Shown here: piece after piece, positions 8,896 to 17,027 of the stretch
Layout: each line of letters begins with the position of its first letter
Position numbering within the stretch: position 1 is the stretch's first letter
Assembly: GCF_024171865.1 (NCBI RefSeq)
Contig: NZ_JAMTCN010000001.1
Coordinates: 413,524 to 477,523 of the forward strand
Source: Prauserella aidingensis
GTDB taxonomy: Bacteria > Actinomycetota > Actinomycetes > Mycobacteriales > Pseudonocardiaceae
Direction: 5' to 3'
DNA length: 64,000 bases
Translations under genes and position numbers: made by a program
The notes under the pieces: model-generated
What the model was told of the DNA's origin: nothing
Databases searched by the model: none
Seen by the model: only the letters and a program-made list of their open reading frames with translations

Positions 8896-9686
8896 GGGGG
8901 CTCCGACTCGTAGGCGTCGTGCAGCAGGCTCACCAGCTCGCCGGGGTCTTCCATCGTCGTGTCGGCGATGCGGGCGAGTCCGACACCAGGACTCCAGGAA
9001 TTCATGACCACGCCGGCGAGTCCCGCCGTCAGCTCGGTCTCCCCGACCGGCCGCACCACCTGGTCCACACCACGGGCCGCAAGCCGCCGTTCGACGATCT
9101 GCATCGTGACGCCGCGGAGCACCGGCGCCTCGGGCCAGACGACCGTTCGGCCGTCCCGGAACGCCAGATTCCAGATCGTGGCCTCGCTCAGGTGCCCGGC
9201 CGGATCCGCGAACGCGGCATCGTCGAAACCGCGCTCGGCCGCCCGCCGGAGAAATCGGGTCTTCGCGACTTCGCCCACGTGTTTGATATGCGGCAGGTGC
9301 CGCTGGTACGGCACGACGTCGAGCGCGAGCGGCTCCGCCGACGGCGTCACCGGGTCCGCCACGGTGACCAGGACGTCGATCTCGTCCGCTCCCCCGCTCT
9401 GCAGGAACTCGCCGGGCCGCGTGGTGAGGTGGCACGTGAGGGAGACGTCGGGCGGTGCGGACGCGACGGCCGACGACAGCAGCTCGCGGATCCGGCCGTC
9501 GGGCAGGTGGTGCCCGAACAGCTCGTCACTCGCGGTCCTGAGCCGGTCGAGGTGCAGGTCGAGCCCACGCACCGCCCCGTCGCGCACCTGCATGGCCGTG
9601 AAGTGCGCGAAACCGGAGAAGGCCAGCGGAGCGAGATCGTCGGCGGTCGCGACACGACCGTTGACGTACGTTGAGATGATCGCCAT
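8883..9686 (-). CDS. class IV aminotransferase (branched-chain aminotransferase / aminodeoxychorismate lyase fold)
   Basis: The 267-residue protein (from the ATG at 9686) has the fold-type IV PLP pattern. HLDRLRTASDELFG resembles the family's early arginine region, KHVGEVAKTRFL holds the likely PLP lysine, and LSEATIWNLAFRDG is the classic [ED]-xTxxN motif. Residue LRGVTMQIVERRLAARG is the C-terminal cofactor-phosphate segment. Whether it acts as a transaminase or a lyase is unclear. It diverges from a MerR gene, and the start lies 6 bases from a good -10, so it is probably translated leaderless under MerR control. The longer upstream frame crosses the promoter and is rejected. Confidence 0.82.
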   Translation of the reverse strand: MAIISTYVNGRVATADDLAPLAFSGFAHFTAMQVRDGAVRGLDLHLDRLRTASDELFGHHLPDGRIRELLSSAVASAPPDVSLTCHLTTRPGEFLQSGGADEIDVLVTVADPVTPSAEPLALDVVPYQRHLPHIKHVGEVAKTRFLRRAAERGFDDAAFADPAGHLSEATIWNLAFRDGRTVVWPEAPVLRGVTMQIVERRLAARGVDQVVRPVGETELTAGLAGVVMNSWSPGVGLARIADTTMEDPGELVSLLHDAYESEPPVAV

Positions 9687-9692
9687 GCCGAC

Positions 9693-9724
9693 AACGTAGG
9701 AGTTGACACCAGTGACAAGGGCAA
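9693..9724 (-). promoter_or_regulatory. MerR-type promoter with a 20-bp spacer and central dyad
   Basis: On the minus strand a TTGCCC (9719-9724) and a TACGTT (9693-9698) are separated by 20 bases, the overlong spacing typical of MerR-activated promoters. The spacer holds the imperfect dyad TTGTCACTGGTGTCAA (9703-9718, 12 of 16 positions symmetric). The aminotransferase ATG follows the -10 by 6 bases. Confidence 0.6.
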
Positions 9725-10080
9725 ACACGGATGCCCCACTTCGGGTGGGGGACCTCGCCGCCCGTACCGGGGTCAGCGCCCGACTCCTGCGCTACTACGA
9801 GAACCAGGGCGTCCTGCCGGCACGACGGTCCTCGTCCGGGCAGCGCCTGTTCGACGCGACCGCGGTCGACCAGGTGCTGCGGATCCGGGAGCTCCTGGAT
9901 GCAGGCCTGCCCCTCCGCGTGATCCGCGAACTGATCGACTGCATCCGCGCGCCGGGGCGCCTCGAGCCGTGCGCAGTCCCTGTCCTGGCCGAACATCTCA
10001 CCGAGTACGACTCGCGGATCGCCGAGCTCGTGACCACGCGGGACTCGCTCCAAGGGCTCATCGACGCGTCGGCCGGATGA
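9712..10080 (+). CDS. MerR-family transcriptional regulator
   Basis: The 122-residue protein starts with the MerR winged helix (LRVGDLAARTGVSARLLRYY then ENQGVLPARRSSSGQRLF) and ends with a coiled-coil dimerisation helix (VLAEHLTEYDSRIAELVTTR). There is no long effector domain and only one cysteine, so it is probably not a metal sensor. The GTG at 9712 lies 9 bases after AGGAG; the TTG at 9703 would abut that site. Its 5' end overlaps the dyad of the divergent promoter, which points to autoregulation together with control of the aminotransferase. Confidence 0.88.
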   Translation: MTRANTDAPLRVGDLAARTGVSARLLRYYENQGVLPARRSSSGQRLFDATAVDQVLRIRELLDAGLPLRVIRELIDCIRAPGRLEPCAVPVLAEHLTEYDSRIAELVTTRDSLQGLIDASAG

Positions 10081-10189
10081 TCGCCGGCCCGGCCCGGCCC
10101 TGCCCGTGTCCGCGCGGCCGATCGCCACGTCCGTGACGTCCACACCGCACCGCGTACGCCTCGCGACCGCCTGCGCCTAGGGTGGGCGC

Positions 10190-10588
10190 ATGTCCGACAC
10201 ATCCAGGCCGAGTGACGAGCTGACCGAGTTCTGGCGCGAGCGTCACATCGCGACGTTGACGACGCCGCGCGCCGACGGCACACCGCACGTCGTCCCCGTG
10301 GGTGTGACCGTGGACGAGGAGTTCGCAGTGGCCCGGGTCATCTGCTCCGGCGACAGCGTCAAGGCGCGCAACGTCCGCCGCGCGGGTCCCGAGGGTGCGT
10401 CCGTCGCGGTCAGCCAGGTCGACGGGCGCCGGTGGTCGACGCTCGAGGGACGGGCCGTCGTCCGTGACGACGCCGATGCGGTGGCCGAGGCCGAGCGCCG
10501 CTACGCCGGGCGCTACCGCACGCCCCGCGTCAACCCGAAACGCGTCGTCCTCGAGATCACGCTCACCCGCAGGCTCGGCATGCGCTGA
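10190..10588 (+). CDS. PPOX-class F420/FMN-dependent split-barrel oxidoreductase
   Basis: The 132-residue protein has the pyridoxamine-phosphate-oxidase-like split barrel seen in the Rv1155/TIGR03618 group. It opens with an HIATLTTPRADGTPHVVPVG strand, followed by VSQVDGRRWSTLEGRAVV and a short C-terminal strand VVLEITLTRRLGMR. Members reduce small substrates such as biliverdin with F420H2 or bind FMN; the actual substrate is unknown. The ATG at 10190 follows AGGGTGGG. It stands alone, convergent with the MBL gene. Confidence 0.85.
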   Translation: MSDTSRPSDELTEFWRERHIATLTTPRADGTPHVVPVGVTVDEEFAVARVICSGDSVKARNVRRAGPEGASVAVSQVDGRRWSTLEGRAVVRDDADAVAEAERRYAGRYRTPRVNPKRVVLEITLTRRLGMR

Positions 10589-10639
10589 GCACGCTCCCCG
10601 CCCCTCCCGGCCGGGGTCGTGCCCACATGCGCTCGGGGC

Positions 10640-11347
10640 TCAGCCGCCGAACATCGCCCGGAACTGTTCCAACGACGAGGCACGGTAGACGAAGTTGTTC
10701 TCGGTGACCTCGGACAGTGGCGCCGACGGCTCGGCCGAGTACAGATGTCCGGGGTGCACCACCGGGTCGCCGGAGAGGCGCGCCAGCGCCTGCAGGCTGT
10801 GGTACATCGCGTCGGCGTCGCCGCCCGGAAAGTCGGTGCGCCCGCACCCTTCGAGGAACAGCGTGTCACCCGCGACGAGCTTGTCGCCGACGAGGAAGCA
10901 CTGGCTGCCGGGCGTGTGCCCGGGCGTGTGCAGCAGCCGGATGCCGACGGCGCCCACCTCGAGCCGGTCGTCGTGTTCGTGCGCGACGAGGTCGCCGGAC
11001 ACGCCCGTCGTGCGCCGCACCCATTCGGACTCCGCGTCGCTGACGTGCACCGGTACCTGCTCGCGCTCCAGCAACTCGGCCAGTCCCGGCAGGGAGAACC
11101 CCATGAAGTCGCCGCCGACGTGGTCCGGGTGGTGATGCGTGGCGAGCACACCGCTGAGCCGCATGTCGTCGGCGGCGAGCGTGTCGAGCAGGTCGCCCGC
11201 CGCGTACGCCGGGTCGACGACCACGGCCTCCCGCGTCTCGGTGTCCCCGATGAGGTAGGCGAAGTTGCGCATCTGCGTCGCGACGGGATCGCCCACGGCG
11301 AAGTCCCGGCCCGCGAGCAACTGGCGGAAGTACAGCCGATCGGACAT
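10640..11347 (-). CDS. MBL-fold metallo-hydrolase (glyoxalase II / persulfide dioxygenase-like)
   Basis: The 235-residue metallo-beta-lactamase-fold enzyme has a metal motif THHHPDHVGG (the H-x-H-x-D-H form), then LLHTPGHTPGSQCF and VAGDTLFLEGCGRTDFPGG, which supply the further His and bridging Asp. The GRTDFPGG stretch and the HPGHLYS near the end are typical of the persulfide dioxygenase/hydroxyacylglutathione-hydrolase branch. Actinomycetes use mycothiol rather than glutathione, so a mycothiol-linked substrate is plausible but not shown. It is monocistronic and convergent with the PPOX gene. Confidence 0.85.
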   Translation of the reverse strand: MSDRLYFRQLLAGRDFAVGDPVATQMRNFAYLIGDTETREAVVVDPAYAAGDLLDTLAADDMRLSGVLATHHHPDHVGGDFMGFSLPGLAELLEREQVPVHVSDAESEWVRRTTGVSGDLVAHEHDDRLEVGAVGIRLLHTPGHTPGSQCFLVGDKLVAGDTLFLEGCGRTDFPGGDADAMYHSLQALARLSGDPVVHPGHLYSAEPSAPLSEVTENNFVYRASSLEQFRAMFGG

Positions 11348-11532
11348 GGCGCGCAGGCTACCGGTCGCCGCTCCCGGATACGTCGCCGCAGTCCCGGGTA
11401 CCCGTCCCGCCCTGGCCGTGGCGTCGTCCCCGCGCGGCGGCCGTTCGGGCGGTATCGGCGGACGCGGTGCGTGGCCGGGCGGTCACGGGTGCGACAATTC
11501 CCGGACCTGAATCCGCCGGCGAGGAGGGCCCC

Positions 11533-12018
11533 ATGCAGCTCGGACGTGCCGCCGTCGGCGTGGTACTCGGCATCGCGATCCTGTTCACCGGGGCGGCCAG
11601 CGCGGCGCTCGAACCCGAGCCGGGTGACGCCGCACGGGCGGCCCCGCACCCGCCGCCACACCCGGCATCGCCGCCGGACCCGCACCACTCCCCCGACACC
11701 GCCCCGGACGCCGCGGGCCCGCACACCGTGCGTATCCACGTGTCCGGTCCGGACGACACGCTCATGCGGGTACTGCGCGACGACCAGGGCACCCAGGTGG
11801 CGCTGGGCGGTGAACCGTTCGACCACTCCTTCACCGAACCGGCGGGCAGCGACGGGCACCTCGGCATCCGGGTGGCCGCGGCGAGCAAACAGGCAGGCCG
11901 CCCCGCCGTGCAGTGCCGCATCACGGTCGACGGCGACGTCGTGGCCAGGGACCGGGCGACCGAGCGGGACGAGACCGGACTGGCTCAGGTCCAGTGCGCG
12001 GTGCCCCGCGGCGTCTGA
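11533..12018 (+). CDS. secreted protein with possible MmpS-like C-terminal domain
   Basis: The 161-residue protein opens with a signal peptide (MQLGRAAVGVVLGIAILFTG then AASA, cleavage near residue 26), followed by a Pro/His-rich linker of about 45 residues and a small beta-rich domain. The domain's last part, VQCRITVDGDVVARDRA with a second cysteine in QVQCAV, recalls the C-x-I-x-VDG...C pattern of MmpS-type accessory proteins. No MmpL transporter is adjacent. The ATG at 11533 follows GGAGGG; the longer frame upstream lacks a signal sequence. The assignment to MmpS is tentative. Confidence 0.6.
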   Translation: MQLGRAAVGVVLGIAILFTGAASAALEPEPGDAARAAPHPPPHPASPPDPHHSPDTAPDAAGPHTVRIHVSGPDDTLMRVLRDDQGTQVALGGEPFDHSFTEPAGSDGHLGIRVAAASKQAGRPAVQCRITVDGDVVARDRATERDETGLAQVQCAVPRGV

Positions 12019-12048
12019 CGCGGGTACCGCCGGGCAGACTCGAGGGTC

Positions 12049-12792
12049 ATGAACGGAACCGTCGTCGTCCTCGGCGGGCGCAGCGAGATCGGCGTCGCCG
12101 TCGCCCTGCGCCTCGTCCGCGCGGGCGCCACCGAAGTCGTCCTCGCCGCCCGCCGCAGCCACGATCTCGACGAGCAGGAACGCCTCCTCCGCGACGCAGG
12201 CGCCACGTCCGTGGCCCGCGTCGAATTCGACGCCGACGACACCGCGCGGCACGCCGACGTCCTCGGCGAGATCATGACCGCCAACGGACCGGTCGGCGTC
12301 GTCGTCACCGCCTTCGGAATCCTCGGCGACCAGCAGCGCGCCGAACACGATGCGGGCCACGCGCTGCGGATCGTCCACACCGACTACACCGCGCACGTCA
12401 GCGCGCTGACCCACCTCGCGAATCTGCTGCGCGCCCAGGGCAGCGGCAGTCTGGTCGTGTTCTCCTCGGTCGCGGGCGTGCGGGTACGGCGGGCCAACTA
12501 CGTCTACGGGTCGGCGAAGGCGGGCCTCGACGGCTTCGCGAGCGGACTGGGTGATGCCCTCGCAGGCAGTGGCGTGCACCTGCTGCTGGTGCGGCCCGGG
12601 TTCGTCGTCGGCCGCATGACCGACGGCATGTCGCCCGCCCCCTTCTCCAGCACCCCGGACCAGGTGGCCGACGCCACCGTCGCCGCGCTCCGCGCGGGTA
12701 GGCACACCGCATGGGTGCCGCGCATCCTGCGGCCGGTGTTCTTCGGCATGCGCCTGCTGCCGCGTACCCTCTGGCGGCGACTGCCCCGCTGA
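12049..12792 (+). CDS. short-chain dehydrogenase resembling DprE2 (decaprenylphosphoryl-2-keto-erythropentose reductase)
   Basis: The 247-residue SDR has the nucleotide motif VVLGGRSEIGVAVALRL, and the catalytic YVYGSAKAGLDGF is nearly identical to that of mycobacterial DprE2, as are FSSVAGVRVRRANYVYGS and LVRPGFVVGRMT. DprE2 completes arabinose epimerisation on the lipid carrier for arabinan synthesis. Here no oxidase partner (DprE1) is adjacent, so this may be a second copy or a reductase of a related prenyl-linked or lipid substrate. The C-terminus is strongly basic (RRLPR), suggesting membrane association. Starts at an ATG 30 bases after the preceding gene. Confidence 0.75.
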   Translation: MNGTVVVLGGRSEIGVAVALRLVRAGATEVVLAARRSHDLDEQERLLRDAGATSVARVEFDADDTARHADVLGEIMTANGPVGVVVTAFGILGDQQRAEHDAGHALRIVHTDYTAHVSALTHLANLLRAQGSGSLVVFSSVAGVRVRRANYVYGSAKAGLDGFASGLGDALAGSGVHLLLVRPGFVVGRMTDGMSPAPFSSTPDQVADATVAALRAGRHTAWVPRILRPVFFGMRLLPRTLWRRLPR

Positions 12793-12806
12793 GTTGCCCG
12801 ACGCCG

Positions 12807-12886
12807 CAGCATCACCGGCGTCACAGCATCACCCCGCGTCCCAGCATCACCCGAACGTCACAGCGTCACCCGAACGTCACAGCGTC
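12807..12886. repeat. five imperfect 17-19-bp direct repeats in an intergenic region
   Basis: CAGC(A/G)TCACC-type units begin at 12807, 12824, 12842, 12861 and 12880. The last two full units share CAGCGTCACCCGAACGTCA almost exactly. They lie in the 222-bp gap between the SDR and the universal-stress gene. The spacing is too short and too regular for CRISPR, and no protein seems to be encoded. They may be slippage products or a cluster of binding sites. Confidence 0.8.
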
Positions 12887-13014
12887 GCGCCGCCGCGCGG
12901 TGTTCGCGGCGCACGGGCACATCGCGTCCCCGTGCGGAGTTTCGCCACACCCCGCCACCGCGCCGTCGCGTACCGTCCCCGTAGGACGGACGAGATCACG
13001 AACGGGAGGCGCCG

Positions 13015-13926
13015 ATGACCGAAGCCGGCCGAGGCCAGGGACCCGTCGTCGTCGGGACCGACGGTTCCGAGACCGCACTGCGCGGCGTGCAGTGGGCGGC
13101 GCGGGCGGCGGCGATCCGGCGCGCACCCCTGCACATCCTGCATGCCTCCGGCTACCCCGAGCGCTACACGGGCGAGTCGATACTGCCGCCCGAGTCGTTC
13201 AAGGCCGAGCTGCGCCGCCAGCGGTGGGCCTTCCTGCACGCGGCGCGGCAATCGGCGATCGACACCGTCGCGGCGGCCGGACTGCCCCGGCTCGACGTGG
13301 CGACCGTGCTCGATCCGGAACAGCCCATCCCGGCGCTGGTCCACGCCTCCGCCACCGCACGGCTGCTCGTCCTCGGCACGTCGGCGCACCGCAGCATCAC
13401 CGGGCTCATCGTCGGCTCCACGACCATCGCGCTGGTCGGCCACGCCCACAGTCCCGTGGTGTCCGTCCGCGGTGACGTCGCCGACAGCGGCGAACCCGAC
13501 CGCAGGCCGGTCGTGGTCGGCGTCGACGGCAGTCCGTTGAGCGAACGCGCCCTCGGGTACGCGTTCGACGAGGCCTCGTTCCGGGGCGTCGCGCTCGTCG
13601 CGGTGCACACGTGGAGCGACTCGGACACCTCCGCGTTCCGCGACACGTACGTCGACTGGGAGCCGCTGCGCGACACCGAGGAACGGCGGCTCGCCGAACG
13701 CCTCGCGGGCCGGCGCGAACGCTACCCCGACGTGCCCGTGGAACGCGTCCTGGTCAAGGACAAGCCGCGGCACGAACTGCTCGAATGGAGCAACCGGGCG
13801 CAGCTGGTCGTCGTGGGCAGCCGCGGCCGGGGTGGGTTCCGTGGCCTGCTGCTCGGCTCGACCAGTCACGCCCTGATTCACAACGCCGGCTGTCCCGTGC
13901 TGGTCGCCCGCCCCGAGGACGCCTGA
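13015..13926 (+). CDS. universal stress protein with tandem UspA domains
   Basis: The 303-residue cytosolic protein contains two UspA domains, at about residues 6-155 and 161-300. Each opens with a V-x-G-x-D-G-S strand (VVVGTDGSETALRG and VVVGVDGSPLSERAL). The second carries a complete ATP-binding loop VVGSRGRGGFRGLLLGS, while the first has LVLGTSAHRSITGLIVGS, where the G-x-x-G part is weaker. Such tandem proteins are abundant in dormancy and hypoxia regulons of actinomycetes. The ATG at 13015 follows GGGAGG. The neighbouring Rv1733c-like membrane protein belongs to the same regulon in M. tuberculosis, so co-regulation is possible. Confidence 0.9.
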   Translation: MTEAGRGQGPVVVGTDGSETALRGVQWAARAAAIRRAPLHILHASGYPERYTGESILPPESFKAELRRQRWAFLHAARQSAIDTVAAAGLPRLDVATVLDPEQPIPALVHASATARLLVLGTSAHRSITGLIVGSTTIALVGHAHSPVVSVRGDVADSGEPDRRPVVVGVDGSPLSERALGYAFDEASFRGVALVAVHTWSDSDTSAFRDTYVDWEPLRDTEERRLAERLAGRRERYPDVPVERVLVKDKPRHELLEWSNRAQLVVVGSRGRGGFRGLLLGSTSHALIHNAGCPVLVARPEDA

Positions 13927-13962
13927 CCGTCTCCTCGGCCCCGCTCGTGCGCGGCGTGTGCG

Positions 13963-14928
13963 TCACCGCGGAGTGAGCAGTACCCACACCGGCCCTTCGG
14001 CGACCGGCACGCGCTGCCCGCCGCGGGTGCGGTACGTCGTCGGATCCTCCGGCGACGGGCGTGACCACGTGCCGTCGAACGCCGTGCCGTCGCGCAGGAT
14101 CGTCGCCTCGCCGCGCCCGACCGTCCCGGCCACGGGCGAGAGCTGCCCACCGGAATCGCGCACCTGCCTGCCCTCGCGAACGGCCACGCGCTGCACGACG
14201 ACCGTCCCCGCGGTGACCCGGCCCGCCTCCCGCGTGGTCAGCGGGGACCCGTTGAACGAGATCCGCCAGCGGTCGTCGGCCGCCGACCACGTGAACCGGT
14301 AGCGCGCGTCGCGGAAGTTCACCGCGCGGGCCTCGACCGGTGTGCCGCCCTCCGGTGCCGCACCCGGTCGGGTGACCGGCGTCGGCTCCCGCTCCCGTTG
14401 TTGCCCCGGAAGCTGCTGCGGGCGCACGTACAGGTTGTGCGGGATGGGCCGGTCGCCCCCGCGGAAATAGGCCCCGGGCCGTGTCTTGTCCGTGACGAGC
14501 GTGATCGGCGCGCGTTTCAACAGCGGCTCGATCTCCGGTGCGCCACCCGAGTAGGCCAGCACCGGTCTGCCGAACTGCCGGACGAGCGCGATGTCGGTCT
14601 CCCGCGCGCTGCGCACCGGTCCGACCGCCTCGGGCAGCCTGCTCGCGTACACCGCGGCGAGCCGCGTCAGCCCGCCTTCGACCGGTTCGACGTACACCTT
14701 GTCCGCGGCCGACAGACCGGCCTGCGGGCGCGCCTGCTCGACGTTGTCGACCTTCACGACCACGACCGGCCTGCGCGGGGGTTCGCTCGGCGCCGCGCCC
14801 GGCTCCGAGGGCGCCCGGTCCTCACCGTTGCCGCCTCCCGGCAGCACCAGCAGCGTCACCGCCACGGCGGCGACGAGGAACACGACCACCGCGGCGATCA
14901 GCCGCAACGCGGAACGCGACAACGTCAT
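13963..14928 (-). CDS. DUF3048-domain membrane-anchored protein
   Basis: The 321-residue protein starts with a membrane anchor (LIAAVVVFLVAAVAVTLLVL, residues about 10-29), then an Asp/Pro-rich linker and a DUF3048 (YerB-like) domain. The domain shows KVDNVEQARPQAGLSAADKV and then VGPVRSARETDIALVRQFG and PIPHNLYV, which are typical, with a C-terminal DUF3048_C part ending in PVWVLLTP. The family is extracytoplasmic and its biochemical role is not settled. The gene starts 4 bases after the end of the upstream membrane protein gene and is probably co-transcribed with it. Confidence 0.85.
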   Translation of the reverse strand: MTLSRSALRLIAAVVVFLVAAVAVTLLVLPGGGNGEDRAPSEPGAAPSEPPRRPVVVVKVDNVEQARPQAGLSAADKVYVEPVEGGLTRLAAVYASRLPEAVGPVRSARETDIALVRQFGRPVLAYSGGAPEIEPLLKRAPITLVTDKTRPGAYFRGGDRPIPHNLYVRPQQLPGQQREREPTPVTRPGAAPEGGTPVEARAVNFRDARYRFTWSAADDRWRISFNGSPLTTREAGRVTAGTVVVQRVAVREGRQVRDSGGQLSPVAGTVGRGEATILRDGTAFDGTWSRPSPEDPTTYRTRGGQRVPVAEGPVWVLLTPR

Positions 14929-14932
14929 GGCG

Positions 14933-15532
14933 TCACTGCCGCGCCCAGTCCTGTGCCACGCGCTGCCATTCGCGGTCCCACCACGCCTGCCGCGACCGTG
15001 CCAGCAGCACGCGGAAGGCGCCGTAGGCGAGCCCGCCCCCTGCGGCCACGAGCAGCCACAGGGCCAGGCCCGCGCTCGCACCGTCGACGACGGCGCCCGT
15101 TCGCGTCACGGGAGGCGAGGTGACGGCGCCGCCGGGGTCGACCCAGATGGCGACCTCCGTGCCCCGGGTGGCGCCGCGGTGGGCGGGTACCGATCCGGTG
15201 CGCTCGCCGCCTCCGGGCGCCGTCCACCGCGCCGGAGCGCGCACACCGCGCGCATAGCCCGTCGTCGCCGAGGTCGGCGCCTTCGCGGTCAGGACAGCGG
15301 TCACCTGGTGTTTCGCCGCCGCGTCGCGGGCGACGTCGTCCAGCCTGCTCGCGTACACGTCACCGCCCCAGCCGACCGCGACGGGCACGGCCGCGATCAC
15401 GAGCGCCACGAGCATCACCAGCAGGCGGCCGTCCCAACGGTCACCCCTGCGTGCCAACGGGTTCTTGCCCGGACGGATCCGCCGCCACGCGCGCGTGAGC
15501 CGTCCGTCCGATCCCACGCCTCTCACCGTCAC
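14933..15532 (-). CDS. Rv1733c-like transmembrane protein
   Basis: The roughly 200-residue protein has two transmembrane helices (LLVMLVALVIAAVPVAVGWG and an ALWLLVAAGGGLAYGAFRVLL-like segment, split here as GLALWLLVAAGG and GGLAYGAF), with an extracytoplasmic loop of about 100 residues between them. The loop ends in EVAIWVDPGGAVTSPP, a feature of the Rv1733c family, which is a dormancy-regulon membrane antigen in M. tuberculosis. Two GTG codons, at 15532 and 15526, follow a GGGGAGA site; the first is used here. It is followed 4 bases later by the DUF3048 gene. The function is unknown. Confidence 0.75.
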   Translation of the reverse strand: MTVRGVGSDGRLTRAWRRIRPGKNPLARRGDRWDGRLLVMLVALVIAAVPVAVGWGGDVYASRLDDVARDAAAKHQVTAVLTAKAPTSATTGYARGVRAPARWTAPGGGERTGSVPAHRGATRGTEVAIWVDPGGAVTSPPVTRTGAVVDGASAGLALWLLVAAGGGLAYGAFRVLLARSRQAWWDREWQRVAQDWARQ

Positions 15533-15688
15533 CGTTCTCCCCTCGTCGGCCGCTCGGGTGCGGGTCCTCGGACCACCGGCCCTCGGACCACGACACGCGG
15601 TCGGTACGCATGTCATGTTCCCGCCGCGGCGGCGAACTATTCAACACATCGCCCGCCCACCCACCGGAACGTGACCCGCCGACCGACG

Positions 15689-15727
15689 ACGGCGGGCCGG
15701 CACATCGTCGATGTGCCGGCCCGCCGT
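15689..15727 (-). terminator. perfect 39-bp palindrome, terminator of the conservon operon
   Basis: Two 19-base arms, beginning ACGGCGGGCCGGC, are exactly complementary around a single central base. The hairpin lies 71 bases past the stop of the FAD-monooxygenase gene. There is no T-tract, as is common for actinobacterial terminators. It separates the conservon transcript from the Rv1733c-like gene downstream. Confidence 0.8.
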
Positions 15728-15797
15728 GACAGCTGCCGAGATACTCCGCGGACTCACCGTCGGAGCCGCGGACGCCCCCTCGCCCGAGGGGCTCCCG

Positions 15798-17027
15798 TCA
15801 GGAGACGCTCGCCAGGTAGTCCGCCGCCTTCTGCGGGTCCATGAACCAGTGCTGATAGTCCGACGGGTCGGAGAAGCCGTTGGCGAACCGCTTCGCCACG
15901 ACCGGGTTCTCCTGCGCCGCACCCAGGATGTCCATGACGTGCGGGGGCGGCGGGGTGAGCAGCGCGTTCGTCCAGTTCGTGACGTGCTGGGCGTAGTCCC
16001 AGTACTTCTCGAACGTCTCGTGCATCCACGCGTCGTCGAACGGCTGGTCGCCGCGCTCCATGATCGACTTCAGGTACGAGTCCGCACACTTGGCCGCGTT
16101 GTTCGAGCCCTGACCCGTGATCGGGTCGTTGGCGACGACGACGTCGGCCATGCCCAGCACCTTGCCCCCCGACGGCAGCGTGCCGACCGGCTTGCGGATG
16201 ACCGGGGTGTAACCGCCCGCCAGCGTGGCGCGGTCGTCGGTCAGCTCGGCGTTCCGGGCCCGGTCGTACTCCCACGGCAGGAACTGCTTCATCAGCGCCA
16301 GCGTGCGGTCGAGGTGCTCCTGCGGGGACGGCCGGTCGGTGAACACGTCGAGCGGCCCGCCCGGAATGCCCTCGAAGAACAGGATCTCGCAGTTCCCGCT
16401 CAGCGTGTAGCCCGGGATCATGAACAGCTCACCCACACCCGGGATCAGGTTGAACCGGACCGCGCGGTTGTTCGGATGCTCCGGCCGAGGCTCGACGCCG
16501 TGCGCGTAGACGACCGACAGCGCACGTTGCGGCTTCGTCCACACCGAACGCTCGTTGTCGCGGTCGAACAGCTGCACCAGCTCGCCCTTGCCCGCGGCGA
16601 CGACCGTCAGGTCGTACATCGTCGACAGCGAGTTCAGGTCGGCCGTCGTCACGCCGTGGATGACGAGCTTGCCGCCGCGCTGTTCGAACAGCTCCAGCCA
16701 GCCGGCCATCTTCACCCGCTGGTCGACCGACTGGCCGTAGTTGTCGAGCCAGCCGATCCAGTTGAGCTGGCGGCTGGCGTCCTCACCGGCGATCGACACG
16801 CCGAGGCCGTCGACCGTGACGCACTCGGACTCCCACAGGTTGAGGCCCTCGTCGCGCTCGGTCTGCAACGCGTCATTGAACATGCACTGGGTCGACATGA
16901 CACGGCCGCCGCGGATCTCGTCCGCGGTCCGCGCCGACATCACGGTGACGTCGTACCCGTGCTGGAGCAGCGACAGCGCCAGCTGGAGTCCGGACTGGCC
17001 GGCTCCGACGACCAGAATCTTACGCAT
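15798..17027 (-). CDS. styrene/indole-monooxygenase-like FAD oxygenase (StyA family)
   Basis: The 409-residue flavoprotein has an N-terminal Rossmann motif ILVVGAGQSGLQLALSLL, and NDPITGQGSNNAAKCADSY near residue 300 is the second FAD-binding block of the StyA group. The total length is close to StyA. StyA enzymes take reduced FAD from a separate reductase (StyB) and epoxidise styrene or indole; no reductase gene is adjacent. The start lies inside the 3' end of the GTPase gene with an 8-base overlap and a GGGAGGG site, so it is the last gene of the conservon operon. Its role there may parallel the cytochrome P450 found with some Streptomyces conservons, but that is inference. Confidence 0.82.
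   Translation of the reverse strand: MRKILVVGAGQSGLQLALSLLQHGYDVTVMSARTADEIRGGRVMSTQCMFNDALQTERDEGLNLWESECVTVDGLGVSIAGEDASRQLNWIGWLDNYGQSVDQRVKMAGWLELFEQRGGKLVIHGVTTADLNSLSTMYDLTVVAAGKGELVQLFDRDNERSVWTKPQRALSVVYAHGVEPRPEHPNNRAVRFNLIPGVGELFMIPGYTLSGNCEILFFEGIPGGPLDVFTDRPSPQEHLDRTLALMKQFLPWEYDRARNAELTDDRATLAGGYTPVIRKPVGTLPSGGKVLGMADVVVANDPITGQGSNNAAKCADSYLKSIMERGDQPFDDAWMHETFEKYWDYAQHVTNWTNALLTPPPPHVMDILGAAQENPVVAKRFANGFSDPSDYQHWFMDPQKAADYLASVS

Noticed and set aside
12807..12886. CRISPR array
   Set aside because: Units are 17-19 bp with no unique spacers between repeats.
13963..15081. longer start for the DUF3048 gene
   Set aside because: The extension runs back through the membrane-protein gene and lacks a ribosome site; the ATG at 14928 directly precedes the membrane anchor.
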